Assembly: GCF_021134715.1 (NCBI RefSeq)
Contig: NC_060026.1
Coordinates: forward strand, 11,275,001 to 11,339,000
DNA length: 64,000 bases
Origin: Daphnia pulex
Lineage: Eukaryota > Arthropoda > Branchiopoda > Diplostraca > Daphniidae
Direction of reading: 5' to 3'
Part shown: positions 1-29,847 of the stretch, one piece after another
Position numbering within the stretch: the stretch's first letter is position 1
How the letters are laid out: each line of letters starts with the position of its first letter
Made by a program: the position numbers and the translations under genes
The notes under the pieces: model-generated
Databases searched by the model: none
Told to the model about the DNA's origin: nothing
The model's input: the letters and a program-made list of their open reading frames with translations, nothing else

Positions 1-46
1 GTTAGTACAACTGGAATATTACGATGGCTGTTGTTCTCGTCTCTAT

Positions 47-14235
<14,189 letters not shown>

Positions 14236-14339
14236 CTTTGACTGACACACGCACACTGCCGTTCGACTCGACTCGAACACACACTGAGAGCAACTGTCCC
14301 GCACTGTCCGCCGCTCCCTCCTAGACTAAGGCTCTCTCA

Positions 14340-17300
14340 TTGCCTTTTGGCGCTTCAGGCGGTCTTAGCACCTAGTTCTTTAGTTGACCGCTAGGTGGCC
14401 GCGATGCAGACGTCACCTCAGCCAGCCAGCAGCCAGCTCAACATTAGGTAATTCCTTTTTTCTTGTAGACTCCCGACAAAAATGACTGCACGACGTTTCA
14501 ATTTTCGACGGTGAGCTTTATCGATCTCGGCGCCACCTGTTTCAGAAGATCAGTCTAATAATAATAATAAAGCTCGTAAGATATCGGGGAGTCTAACAGT
14601 CGTCGTGTCTTCGGTGGCAGATCATCTGGCGAGAATAATGATTTCCATGACACGTCACGTGGATCGTTATCAGTCCCATCGTTTGATTTCTTCACTTTTT
14701 GTTTTGTTTTGTCGTTGTCGTACTTCCGAGAAATTGATTCACTTGTTAAAAATCCACGTCGTCCCTGTCTCACACGTAATGCCAAAGTTACGGCACGGCG
14801 GCCATCATTTGAAACGGGATCCGCCCTGTTACGCAAATCAAGTTCTGATGTTTTGAAAGAAAAAATAATCGAAAATTTATAGCATTTAGATCGATGCCCG
14901 TTGCGTCATTTTTGAATTAATGATGGGTTAATTCGAGACTCTAGGATTAGTCGACGTTCCGGGTTTCAGCGGGACTTTTGAATTTTTAAATACTCAACAC
15001 CTTTTAGATCATCGTTACGTGTCCGAAGGAAACACGCTGTAATTTGAGGGTCTATAGTCGCCCATCAATTTACGCCCGATGTCATAAAAACAAGATTCTT
15101 CCATGGCGATAACTACCGTAATGACGGAGCCACTCTAATCTTTTGACATAATGATAACCTGTCGTGTGTGTGTGTGTGTGTGTGTTTGTCTATACGGTAC
15201 AGTACAACACGCAGGTAGCTTAAGCTACACTCTACTTCACTCTATACCTCCTATGCACAATAAATCTGTTATCTTCGTGGTTATAAAATGTGCGACTGAC
15301 ATTTGATTTACGAGCCCAGGAGCTCCATTGATTTTTAAAAATATCTTTTGACAGACAAAAACAAAAAGTGAAAAGTGAAATTGTTTTATTTTTATTCTTC
15401 GATTGGATTTATAAACTGCAAGTTTGTGTTGTGTTGCTTCTTCTTTTCTCTTAGACTGGACAGCAGCACTAAAACAGTGGCATTATAAGTCTTTTGGTTA
15501 AAAGTCGAGCTGCACTTAGCAGGACTCTCGGGCCGGAATAGTTGCGCTCGACTGCCCCAGCGCGTTGTCGGAGTCGCGCGAAGCCGGAGAAAGATCAGCC
15601 AGGGGATCCACAGGAGCACCACCAGGAGTCGACAACAACAAGCGAAAACGTCCTTCACAGCCCGTAAAATACTGACTAGAGCTCTCTCGCTATGGATGAC
15701 GCGAATATGTACTGTGCTCTACTGTCTAGCTCTTTTATTATTATATCTCTCCATCGTTTTTCTCCTGGACGGTTGCTATGCTGCCCACATCAGCTGAGGG
15801 ATTTGCTGCATGATGAAACTGTGTATTGGCGATGTTGGATTCCAGTTCGTCTGGACCTCATCAGTCTCAAAGGACTATATACCCGACGAAAACGACACAT
15901 ACCGTAGTTTTAGATGTCCATTGTTTCGACTGCTTCATAATTTAATTTATTTCTCTCTCTCTCTCTCCCTTTAGAAATGCGATATTGGATTAGATGTAGA
16001 CTGCTGGAGTACTTCCTAACATCAATTGGTGTAGGTATATATACGAAGAATGCAATGAACAAATCGTTATAGCATTATTCTGTAACAGTAATACTCGAGG
16101 TTATGATATTCTTGAGCATCGTCCATCTTTTTTAAAAGATTTCCGCCCCCGACTATCTCCGTGATGGCACTACTACATCAACTGTTGAAAAAGAAGAAGA
16201 AGAAAAGGATCCCTTTCACTTCTCCTTTCTATGATGATCAATATTACGTGGGCTCGTCCCTCCTTGAATATTCTAGTCCATGAGTATATAAATATCCCGG
16301 CTAGAAAAAAGAAAAGAAGTCGGGCTTTTTTTATTATTCGGCTGTTGATATGCTAGGCGTCCGCGTGAAGATGTGCGACACAGGAGACGGGGGAAAAAAT
16401 AAGAGAGGATATACTCTAGTCTCTATTACGTATATACTACATACACTAGTGAAACCTATATATACTATACAGTCGAAACTGCAGCAGCACAAAAAATCAC
16501 TCGGATTTCTATCTGTCGAGTGTGTGTGTGTGTAACCCCCCGGTGGTATGATACATAATTCAAGGAGAAACCAACCCGAGTTGATCCTCTGCTGTGTGTA
16601 CTCTAGGATCGCTAGGATCGTATATATGAGGCTTTTTTGGAAGACTCTTGTATTATATTGAACTTTTGAATAAATAGTGTACTAAAGGCTCACGAGAGAA
16701 ATGAACACATCAAACTTGGCCATATTTGAACTAGCTCCTTTATCGGCATTTTATTTATCATTATAGTAAATAACGTTACGTAGTACGTTTTCTTCTTTCC
16801 TATATGCGGCGCGGGCCTTTGAAGTTATTCAGACACAAAAACGTATTGCACAAAAGGGAATAGAGAAGCAGAAGGGGAGGGTGAATAAAATTTTCAACTT
16901 TTATTCTTGGAGATTAGCCAAATGGTGGCTTGTGTCTAAGACGTACTGACTATACTACACACAATAGATATATATACTTTAGACATCTATTTATCGACCG
17001 GTCTATGTGTTATTCGGCGGTAGTATATTTCTTTTATATTCTTCCTTGTGTATTATATATATTCACATAGGACAGACAGACTCTCCAGTCCAGCCAGGGC
17101 AGCCAAACGCGGACAATGTTAAAGGCTTGGTGGCTGGAACCCAGTCAAGTTTTATCGATCAGCAGCTTTTCCACGGGAGGAGGAGGAAACACACAACATA
17201 GAGAGAGAGAGAGAGAGAAGAAAAAGTACCTATATGTGTAAGAACAAGAAGCGAATTCAAAGCTGAAAACAGTATACACACACGCTCAGCACATCGCTCG

Positions 17301-19530
17301 TCTGTGTAGAAAATACATTCATTTCCAAAGGCTTCTTCTTCCGTGTAATATAGGACTCTGTAAACCAGACATTATAAAGGCTGCCCTATGCTGCTGTGTT
17401 CTTCTACCACCCGGTAGAATATTTGAAAATTATGCAGCCAGACGTTCTGTGTGTATACAACCGGTCGTTAATCAAAGGAAAATTATTCACAGATTTGAAT
17501 AAATTGTATACCTTTCGAGCAAGGAGGAGGTGGTGGGAGTGGCCGCAATGGTATATAATCCAATTGTTGCAAACTGAAAGAGGCGCAGCCGCTAGAAAAA
17601 AAAATTTATATTTCCAACTTGACATCGGGGAAAAAAGCAATTTGACCTTTTTAACGAAGCGCATCCGCAGGATTTATTTTTATTTTTTTGCATTTATCGA
17701 CCGACCTGTTGACTGGAAGGGGATGGATACAAGAAAAAACATCCAGCGATGGAAGGAGGGAATATAAGCGTGTATGTGTAGTTTGTTTCTCCGTTCAAAA
17801 TGAATCAAGTCGTATATGAACCCATTTTCTTCTTGTTTATTGCGATCCCTTTAGTGCCGTCAAGTTATTCCAGCAGCAGCGCCCGATCGATTTTTTCTTC
17901 TACCCACCCGGATTCTATGACTATAGTGGTGTGTGTGGCGGGTAATCAAATATTTGTTGGAGATTCCCTTGATGTTGTTCGCTTGTCGCTTTGCACTTTG
18001 TTTTGTGATGCCCAGCAGCTCGCACCTCCGACGGAAAGAGATGGGAGGCCATAAACGAGTGAAAAAACGTAACAAAAATAATAACGTCAGCCGCCGCCGC
18101 CATTGTTAACAGTTAAATTTGGGGCTCATTTCTTCGGCGAATGCAGTTTAAATCTTTTCTGATGCCCTGAAATAATCCGGACGGCAAACGTGAATAACAG
18201 TTCAAATGAGTTTTTAATGGACTTGACATCAACTGATTTGCATATTTTGAATACTCGTGGAAATAATAAGCTTAATATACACGGCGCCGAGCGGCGCATC
18301 AGCGACGGACGAAAATAAGGGCGAAAATTTCATGCCCCAAATACGATTTTGTTTTGTTTTTGTATTCAAACGTCCCTGATTACCAATTTTCTTTTCTTTT
18401 TCCAGGCGCGTGAGCTCCGTCCTAACGTTTCATATCTCTCGCCAATGCCACGAAATTGGAAGTTACAGTCTAATTGAGTAAACATGACCAAGAAACTTTC
18501 ATTTGGTATTTTTTTCTTCTGGAAAAAGAGAAAGTTGGACACATAATTTTCTTATAGGCAAATGTGGGTTTTACTAGAAATTCATCAAGGCCTACCGACA
18601 CCGATCTGTTTTTCATTTTTCTTCTTCCCAAATTTGTGTGTTCCCAAAAAGTGTCGTTCACTTAACAAAAGAAAAGAAGAAATTATTAAGTCATTTACCT
18701 CAAAACTTTCTAAGCTGCCAACCAGAGAGCGGGTCCATTTTCTTCTGCCCAGCCACCACCTCATCACGACAATAAATAAATTTGATAAGTTCAAAACTTC
18801 CGTTCGAAATGAAGGTACTGGAAAAAAAAAAAATTTTAAACCAGGACAATCAAATTCCAACTCAAACCAACACCACGTGTCGGCAAGTGTGTATTTCACG
18901 GAGGTAAATCTTTCGACAAAACTCGTGTTCCACAAACTCAAAACGACAGAATGACAAAAAAAAAGTATGAACAATGTTCAGTGAAGAAGATTTTGTTTGT
19001 TTGTTTTTCTTGAAAGGAATAGTTAAAAAATACGCAAGTGTTGATGCAGCAAAAGAAAACTATGGATGGAGAATTGAAACACGAGCGTCCCCCCATTAAT
19101 TTTTCATTTTTGTTTTATCGAAGTGACTTGTTTCAGATTCTAGGTAGGAAAACCCAGACGTCACTCGACGAGGAACGATGAAAGACGATCCCCGCTTGTG
19201 TTTGTGTGTGAATAAACCAGCAAACATAAATTCATTTCATATAAAGTTCTTGAAATTGCGGTAGTCAATTCATATTTCCCTACCGAGAAAAAAAAATTTC
19301 AAAAAAAATATGACAATCGCATAATTTCACCTAAGATTTCCCCTCCAGTCCAATGTAAAAATAGAAAAGAAAAAAAATAGAAGAGGAATTGATGCACTCT
19401 TGATGATTTCTTCCACATTTTTTCCCGCTCCGATTGAACAGGAAAAACAAGTTCGTTGCAGCGTTCAAGTTGGAAAGAAAAAAGTAACAGCTGAACGCAA
19501 TCGACGGGTGTCATATGCAGGGAAAAAAAC
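14340..19530. other. Gene-poor interval upstream of PKC
   Basis: This 5.2-kb stretch separates the PKC start from the eRF1 3' end. No open frame has protein-like composition or a recognisable domain. It holds a (TG)n run at 15164-15185, a GA run near 17200-17218, many TATA-like ATATATA strings and short poly-A/T tracts. The PKC promoter must lie at its left edge, just above 14235, but no single core element stands out. Confidence 0.6.
15164..15185. repeat. (TG)n microsatellite
   Basis: Dinucleotide TG tract of about 11 units with one interruption at its right end, in the interval upstream of PKC. Confidence 0.85.
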
Positions 19531-19536
19531 TTTATT
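19531..19536 (-). terminator. eRF1 poly(A) signal AATAAA
   Basis: An AATAAA hexamer on the minus strand about 60 nt past the eRF1 stop codon. Its position fits a cleavage/polyadenylation signal for a short 3'UTR. Confidence 0.6.
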
Positions 19537-19596
19537 TTATCCGTTGGATGCGTGATAAATGGTCCGAAACCGTTGATGATAATCCTAGAGGGTGTC

Positions 19597-21572
<1,976 letters not shown>

Positions 21573-22283
21573 GACACTGGTTTAGGGGCTATAGGAAAGC
21601 AGCAAATAGATGAAACCTGAGTAAACCAATTACAGTTTAAATGAAAAGGTATAGTTTGTTAAAGTGGTCTTTATAGACGGTCGGCATGACAGAAAAATAG
21701 GAATTTGTCTATGACAGACGTGGTCACATCGAAAAACATGGCGACGACAGCTTTCTCTCAATATGAAATTCTTCATTTGCTCTTAAACAAGAAAGACAAA
21801 TAGATAATTACCTCACTATAAAAAACAAGTGGGAATCTTTGTCGTGGACGAAAAAAAGGGTTTATAAAAATTACACGAGTTGCTCACGTAAAACACTTTC
21901 TCAGAACACCGCTTCACACCAGCACATGGGTCGTGGATTCCGTGATTTCGATATCGAAATAATTACAAGTAGGCTACGAAATCGATTTGATATTGGTCCA
22001 CCAATTTGTCAAAATTTACCCAATTTTAAGTTTCCTATAAATTATTTGTCAATAAGAAACTATGAAAAGTATTATTATCGGCAGCATTTTTTAGTTTTTT
22101 ATTATAAATGTCAAGGTTTCAGTTTACAAGTTGATGCTACGAGCTATTGGCAACGTCTAAATCCAGACGACGCGAAAGTCAAGAGCTAGGCAAAAAAATC
22201 GACGAGCTTGAAAACCACACGTGCTCATACTACCGTAGCTACTGCATTTAAGTTAACAGTTTAAATTTAAAACAAAAAGAAAA
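21573..22283. promoter_or_regulatory. Shared divergent upstream region of eRF1 and NHP2
   Basis: The 711 bp between the two start codons must hold both promoters. No TATA box sits at a convincing distance from either start, as expected for housekeeping genes. A CACGTG E-box lies at 22218-22223, about 60 bp before the NHP2 ATG. The open frame inside (about 21839-22189) has no protein-like features and was not called. Confidence 0.5.
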
Positions 22284-22896
22284 ATGGCCAAGAAATCAAA
22301 GCAGGTTATCAAGGAAGAAGAAACCGATGCCATGGAAACATCACAGGTCGAGGGAAAATCAGACAAGAGTAGCTATGATGAGTTGATGAATCATGTCAGC
22401 ATCATTGCTAAACCAATGGCTAGCAGGAAGCTCACTAAACGGATCTATAAACTTCTTAAGAAAGGTTAGTTAATTTTTTGGTTATATTTTCATTCAGTAA
22501 GTTCAAATATGTTTCTTGCTTCTAGCTGCCCCACACAAGGGATATGTGAGAAACGGCCTCAAGGATGTACAGAGAAGAATTCGACTAGGTGAAAAAGGGT
22601 AAATACAAAAAACAAAATCTTGTGATATTCTTAATGTGTTAACAAATTATTTTTCTTTTTTCAGGTTGGTCATTTTTGCTGGTGATGTTACTCCTGTAGA
22701 TATTATGTGCCACATGCCTGCAGTGTGTGAAGAAAAGAATATTCCTTACATCTACACTCCATCAAGACTTGAACTTGGTCATTCTCTGGGACTGAAGCGA
22801 ACATCTTTGATGGTGCTTATCAAAGAACATCCTGACTATCAAACTTCTTTTGATGAACTTGCTGCTGAACTTAAAACCATCCCTCCTCAATGTTAA
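22284..22896 (+). CDS. NHP2: H/ACA ribonucleoprotein complex subunit NHP2
   Basis: NHP2 is an L7Ae-family RNA-binding protein. With dyskerin, NOP10 and GAR1 it forms H/ACA RNPs that guide rRNA pseudouridylation in the nucleolus and stabilise telomerase RNA. Exons are 22284-22464, 22526-22598 and 22665-22896, with phases that join cleanly to 161 aa plus stop. The N-terminus is Lys/Glu-rich and acidic. The L7Ae fold follows, with KRIYKLLKK, then RNGLKDVQRRIRLGEKG, then the core LVIFAGDVTPVD and the C-terminal LGHSLGLKRTSLMVLIK segment. Length matches the family (about 150-160 aa). The ATG follows an A-rich leader (AAAAATGG). It is convergent with exportin-7 downstream. Confidence 0.95.
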
Positions 22897-23237
22897 TGAA
22901 TTCCTCTTTCATCCAAGCTCCTTCATCAGTCATACTAATTTGACATTGAAAATGATTACACTTTTTCAGAATTTGGATGCTTTTTTTTCAGAATTCACAT
23001 TTTTACTCCATACATCACTGTCGACTCATTTCCTCATCTTGGTTACACAGAAAGTAAAGCAAAAAAAAAGTGACTTGGGTGGATGTGATACAAAATTAGC
23101 CTTGTTGCAAGCAAAAAACAACAAAAAGGTGGAGCATACGAAAGTGGGTTCAATACTTTCATGCAACACTGATACGCCTGTGAAACATTCCATGATGATA
23201 ACTTGGTGTGGACTCTTCACTAATTGATGAAAAAGAT

Positions 23238-23243
23238 AATAAA
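23238..23243 (+). terminator. NHP2 poly(A) signal AATAAA
   Basis: An AATAAA hexamer about 340 nt past the NHP2 stop and only about 50 bp before the exportin-7 stop codon on the other strand. The two transcripts probably overlap at their 3' ends. Confidence 0.55.
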
Positions 23244-23290
23244 CGAACGTCATCCGCGAAGGAACAAGAAGTTCGATTGAATGAGGTTTG

Positions 23291-26200
23291 CTAAGTCATC
23301 ATGTCGTTGTTGGATATCAATGGGTTATTCACTGGTCCTTTCAACGATTCGTTAACATCTCGCCGGAAGAGTGATAGGTTTTGCGTAAATCTGAAATTTG
23401 TTGAATGAAGAAATATAGAATAATAACTTTTAAAAGGAAACAAAATTTACAAGTTTACCTGTCTCGGTTTTTGGCGGTGACATTCCTCTCGATTCCGTCC
23501 ATCAAGTTGTCGAACCACTGAGCCATAAGGCTCTGCTTGTCGACTGGCTGACTGCGAATGATGGATTGACGCAATTGGCCAAAATAGTCTTCGTTCAACA
23601 AAATGAGGCCAAGCAAAGGACGGGACATGGAATACTGATTTCGGCATTCTTCAAACATAACGATGTTCAAGATACAACTCAGCATCTGTTGCAGTAGTTC
23701 TGGTCGGATTTCCATCAAACGAATGAGTTGCGCACCCTGCTGCTGTTCTACAACCTTTCGAGCCTTTTTGCCTTTAGCCGTCAACTGGCGAAAGACGTAG
23801 GTTACGATATGATCTAGCGTATTGCAGCAGCCCGTGCAGATCATGGTATCTATTGGTGGAATTTTCTCGTTACATTGAGTTCGATTACCATTCATTAAAA
23901 TATTTACTGTTCAAATATACCTAGTGCAGTGAGGCCTTCTTGGACAGTCGAGAGAATGTATAGGAAAACATGCGGCTCTAACGAGCTGAGAAACACCATG
24001 TGATCTTGAGCAAGACACTCCAACAACACATAGTAGGTCTGACTCAACTTTGGATAAGCCTATTTACAGAAGTAATATTTAGATACTGTAATGTTAAACC
24101 AATAGGGACTTTACTTACTAAGAGATCACTTTGTGGTATAGACATGAGCATTTTGACGAAAGTGCCAAGAGCGTCGTCTAGGGCAGTATCGCCATAGAGA
24201 CGGAAGACTCCGAAGTTAACATATCCGCCACACAAAGCTGCCTGTAATGCAGGTTTACATACGTTAGAAAAAAAAAGTTTCTTTTGAGAGACAGAATAAA
24301 TTATTGTTCACCTTAAGCAGAGAAAAACACACTGAGATGCCTTTAAATTTTGCAGCGTAAATTTGTTCTTTGGGCACTTCAACACTCAAAATTCGACCAC
24401 CTAAATGAAGGAATGAAACCGCAATTAATTTAGCTCGATCATAATCCCCCCCCCCCAAAAAAAAAAAAAATGTTATACCGTATGAGCAGAGAACTTTTGA
24501 GGCCTCACGGAATAGTAGGACACCGTTCGGGGAAGTGGAATCAAATTGCAACCGTTGACTCCGATTTTGCACCAACTCGGCAAAAAGCTTCAGCAATGGA
24601 CTTGTCACCTGTTCGGATTTGCAAAATTTACAGAATTAGATAATGAATCAAAAAGCAACTTTGCAATTTTCTACCTGTGGCTGATGGTACCACAGCTGCA
24701 ATGCTCTGAGATACACAGCCGCATAATCAGGATATAACCAATCAAAGAGCATCATGTAAGATTGCTTGGTATTAAAGGCGAATGCCAGGCCTCGCAGATC
24801 TCTAGCCAATCCAATAACACATTTTTGCGCCTCCTCGACTTGACTAAACATGGGGGAGTCCGCCTGTGTCAATAGAGCTCCTAGGGAATCAAATGCACCT
24901 ATAGGAAAACGAGTTAAATTTAAAGAAAATGCACAGATTGTATATTAATGAATAAATATTACTGGCTAACGGTAACATGAACTGCTCAAAACGATCTTCG
25001 TCTTCACCCAAATCCACCAATAATAAGCGGCCCATCGATGTATAAAATGTTGTTCGACACTTCATTTCGCTAACGTCAACGTTTGGACCCAGGAATGGAA
25101 AATGTTCACTCTGCAAAAAGAAGAGCAATAGTAAGCGAAAGAAGTTAACCGGAAAGGATAACTTGTACTACCGTGTGGTTTTGTAAAATGAACTGGATCT
25201 CTTCAAGTTTAACCAGCTTACGTACACTGCTGTAACCAACGCATAGTTCATTAAGAAGCAAGAGAGTTTTGGCTACTATAGGTTCCCGATGACTCCAATA
25301 TTTCAAATTCGTAATAATCTTTCGCACAAACACACTCAAGACCATAGACTCGTCGCGAAGACCTAATACATCGGAAAGCCCTCTATAGACTTTTGACGTC
25401 ATCTGTACCTAGGACAAAGTAATTAAAAATAAAATTTTATGCTCATTATTTTTTGTTTTTCTTCCGACAGCAGGATTACTTGATCGCCAACGTAAATCTT
25501 GCGGAACTGTTCAAAGAAGGAAAGCATAGCTAATTCCAATTTTTCACATCCACCAGTAACTTGCAATCGACTATCGGTCAAGTTCATCAACTGTAAAACG
25601 CTGCAATACAAAATTTGATGTAAATCAAGACAAAAGTCTTAAGTCTGAAAACAAAATCAACAAACCGGCAAACTAATTCTCCATCCATCGAATCATGTTC
25701 ATCACTCGAAGTGAAGGACACGCGACCGCCAATGGCAGCACCGATTATGTAAACTAGCCACGTTAATCGACCTACACAAAAAAGCGTGTGTTATTCAGAC
25801 AATATCTCAATTAAACTGAAAATTCTTGAATCCTAACAAACCTTCCTGTATGGCCAAATCCACAGTAGTCGCAATAGGGGACCTGACAAGTTCTTGGAAT
25901 GACTGCGCGGATTGTTCGAAGAGGCTAATGAGCAAAGAGCATGTCTTGGCATAATCCATTCGCATAATGACACTTATTTGTTCAAGCTGCTGTTGCACGA
26001 GACCCATATCATCGAGTGGATCTTCTAGACCTTCCCTCATAACCATGGCAACTGCTTCAAGTCGCGACTGAACATACGCTGAGGTCACTTCAGGCGTGTA
26101 GGTCTCAAGGTAATGCGGTTCGGTTGCTATTCAAGGGAAAACGTCCATCAATTTATTCAAATTTCAATTCAAATTTAATGTTACCTTTTACGTATGGTAC

Positions 26201-28117
26201 TGAAGCAACCATTCGTTGCCAAAGTGACAGCAAATAATGTACTGAATTGGGTGCAAATTGCCACATCTAGATCAGAGAGAAATCGTCGCTTAAAATTTAC
26301 GTGTAATAAATTTAAAGAAACACACGAACCTGTAAACTTTCCACCGTGAATTTTGCTATTAGCTGAATTACATCCCTATAGTGATCAACCATGACTAATT
26401 CTCCAAGTTGATAGTTAGTCTTAAGTCGGGCTAACAGACGACAGAATTCATGATAATTATTAGGTTCGCTCAGGCTCTAAATAACATACAAGACTCAATT
26501 AAATTGTTAATGACAATTAAACAATGAAAAATTCCTTGCCTGTGCATTTTGCTGCAAAATTCGTTTAACTCCCGTCACAACATGGTTCAAGAATTTGGCT
26601 CTTTCGGCATTATCAAATAAAGATCGACGGACGGCAGCCATTTGTACGAGACACGATAAAGCCTAGAAAACCAAAATAATGGTTCTAGCTTCAGAATGAA
26701 TAAATTGGTTTAAGATGAATACCATTGGTGAAAGAGATGAAGGCAGAGCATCGTACAAATCAAAAAAGAGCTGAAGTGTTGCTGGATCAAGTAGAGCGGG
26801 CCGCCATTGAGTGGGCATTTGAACAGTGGTCAAATCGTCCGACGATTCGTCAGTGGAAGTGCCAATGAAATCGTAGGTGAGGCAATTATGGGCCAAGCGC
26901 AGCAATTGGTTTAACAAATTATGCTAAGTTAAGTTAAAAAGAAAAAAAAATTATTAAAGATGATATAGGGTGTACATGTGAAAAAAGAACTCACTTGTCC
27001 TTGATCCTCAAAATTCATGTTTCGGAAATTTTCTAATGTGTTTCGCAAAAGAGTACAGCTGAGTTGAAAGATTTCATATAAATGAACATCGCGAAAACTA
27101 GATGCGATTTTCCGGTGCTTGGTTAATGTCAGTGTAGCATCAGATTCACTCAGTTGGTTCATTTCTGATACCAACTGCCATAGCAATTGAACCCCAATCC
27201 CAGCATGTTCCACTACAGAGCTCTGAAAGAAAAAAAAATTAAAATGGAATAATTTTTAAGATTGAATTATGTTTACCTGTAAAAATTGGGAAACATCACC
27301 AATGACATTCCGAAACACATAATCATTTTCCTTGTCAGGGGAAAACTCAAACCAGCCAAGTTTAGTAATGCGAGCATAGAGGGTAATGAGTGCTTGTGTG
27401 ACGAAAGGAGCTAGCTTTGGTCTGGCCATCAAGTAACTCAAAATGTAATTCCTTATATCCAACCGTTGTTGTAAAGTTAAAACAGGTGATGGTCTGGAAC
27501 ATAGCCTTGTGAGTGTTGTTGCAGCTAGCAATTGGCTGTAGGAGGAGTCTCCTCGTTCAAGAAGTAACTGACATTTATTGAGGCTAGTTGGTGAATTCTA
27601 ATTTTGTTAAAGAGGGAAAGATTAGCACATTTCATTTATAAAGTGAAAGAAAACCTTAGTTGAAGCATGGTTGCTACAGACCTGAAATCCAACCAAAGCC
27701 TTCTCAGCATCTGCTCTTTCAGAAGCATTAGTAGATTCATAAAGATTCTTGCAAAGAATTTCAAGCTGGCGGACTTCCTAAATTGTAGAAAAAAAAATTT
27801 AAAGACACCCATTAAAACAGAATTATTTGTCATCTATAAGAGAGAATAAGATCAAAATATGTTGCTAAGAATATTTAATGTAGATATATCCCTACAATAT
27901 CCCCTTTGATAAATAATAGAAAATCAACAATAGACTGTGTAGTGGAAGTTGTCTTGTGAAATACAAGCAAATTGGTGGAGGGATACAATTGTGAGTCCAA
28001 ATGAAAGAAGAAATAATGAAGTGCAAAACATAGAAGGAATTTTTTAATAAAATGGATTTTCTAAGCTAATCTAATTCATTCAAAACAGTTTGTTTATACC
28101 AGTGCCTCTTCGGCCAT
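23291..28117 (-). CDS. XPO7: Exportin-7 (RanBP16), about 20 exons
   Basis: This is a karyopherin-beta nuclear export receptor that binds RanGTP and carries folded cargo through the nuclear pore. The first exon (28100-28117) encodes only MAEEAL. Well-resolved exons include 27682-27777, 27277-27597, 26995-27222, 26723-26923, 26540-26662, 26330-26476, 26185-26266, 25842-26126, 23459-23849 and 23291-23390, with further exons between about 23920 and 25775. The protein is all-helical HEAT-like. The N-terminal block with [22 protein letters not shown] and [15 protein letters not shown] is the importin-beta N-terminal region, followed by [16 protein letters not shown], typical of XPO7. The C-terminus carries RRDVNESL and ends in DMMT. 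One intron, after exon 26540-26662, appears to use a GC donor (CACAG|GCAAGG). No frame breaks were seen. A short copy of part of this gene lies near 55.0 kb. Confidence 0.93.
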
Positions 28118-28754
28118 GATGCTTCGAAAATTTTACACTTTTCGTTCTCTACTGGTTGGATGGTTGATACTACGCCGGTAGATGGCTTACTTTAACAAAA
28201 AATAACGATGAAATTGGTAATTTCATGTTATGAACAAAAGAAAAAAAAATAGGTAGAATAAATTATTTTTGTCAGTCTAATAGCTAATAACTGAATTCTA
28301 ATTTATTTTCATTGGATATTCCATCAATCTTCTTAACGTGTTATGAGACAATGCTGTTGGCGCAAATAATATGAAATTTTAAAATTCCTAGATCTGCTCA
28401 ATTCAAGTAAAAATTTATCAAAAGTGTAGCTGTAGGCTGTAGCCTACTTAAAAAATACTACGAGCTTAATTAAAAAATTAGAGGTAACGTGATTTTATGA
28501 CATCATGTTTCGAAAATGTCAAATTTTAATCTTAAATACTCTTTTTCCATGGAATTGATTTTTATCTACACTGTCTTCATTAGTTTTGTTCTGTGAGGAA
28601 TTTTTATTCTCAAATGTTTATGTTAATTTAATTTACAACGCAATTCATAGCTGAAATAACCTACAATTCCGACACTTTATATTCGTGAAACATTGAGAAC
28701 CATATTTTTTCCTATGTAACAATTTTTTGCGGGATGAATTCCGAACGAACATTT
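28118..28754. other. Interval between exportin-7 and TAF6-like gene
   Basis: AT-rich spacer of about 640 bp. It must hold the exportin-7 promoter and the TAF6-like 3'UTR. No open frame, repeat or core promoter motif stands out. Confidence 0.6.
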
Positions 28755-29816
28755 TTACAAAATTAAATCAACCGGATTGTAGAAAAACAACGTTGAGTTG
28801 GCGAGAAAACACTTTGACAAACATTTGAACTTTGAATTAGATAAAATGGCAAAGTTGGAAGGTGATCCCTTAACGCAGGGCGATACCTTTTTCTTCAACA
28901 ATTGCACAGGTCGTTGTTTCCAGTTTCTGACACGGAGATTTATGTTAGCCATTCGAAGAGGGTTCCTGTCAGAATAATCAAAGACATCAAAGAGATCGAT
29001 AGGTACTGGCGGATCGTGAGGTTTTCCGTTGAGGTTGTATCGCCATCTGGACTGAGGTACAGGCTTATGCAGTGTCTTTAAAGTCCAGTAGAGTTCATCA
29101 CAGGAATCACCAACTTTCTCGGCACGATCTCTCTGAACTTGCTGGCAAAGTGATAATGGAAAATGACCGATGCGAAGTACCGATGAGCCCATCAGTTCAC
29201 TGGTTAGTCGATAAATTTCCCATCCCTTATTCCATAACTGCTCTGGCATCAAACTGCTTTTATCTGCGTCTGCGGTTTCCTCCAATATTCTCATCTTGTA
29301 GCGCAGGACATCAATGACAGCACTCTAAATTTTTTAAGAGTGGAAAAGAAACATAAATAAACATTGTAAAATGATATGCACACTAAAAATAACAATACAA
29401 TTAAAGCATCTTCCAGGTAGAGGACATCCTTGTCACTTTCGGCCATTCCATAAAGTTTATTTAATAAGGCATTCCAATGTTCCGCAGTGGCAATATCCAG
29501 ATAATTACTGCTTAGGCACCTTAAGGCCATCAATGCCCTACATTGCACACTGATGTGACGATCAGCGTCAGCAATGACACGTTTCAAGTTTTGAACAACG
29601 TCTTGGACTGAGCCATCGATTGACAACTGAATAATCACAAAGAATTTTAAGCATTCAGAACTTTTGTTAAAGGTATTAAAATAAATACTTTGGCTAGAAT
29701 GTGTAAAATGCTAGAGATCAGCTGGAAGATGCTGTCGTCTAATTTCTCTCCTCCATGATTCAAAATAAGATCTTGTATCAACTGAAGGAAACATTCCTGC
29801 TGAATAAGTAAAAAAG

Positions 29817-29847
<31 letters not shown>

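Noticed and set aside
15392-15658. Minus-strand 88-codon frame with a hydrophobic start resembling a secreted peptide
   Set aside because: It begins at GTG rather than ATG, has no splice or promoter support, and the rest is low-complexity.
21839-22189. 116-codon plus-strand frame between eRF1 and NHP2
   Set aside because: It starts at TTG, shows no domain, and lies in a promoter region; likely chance.
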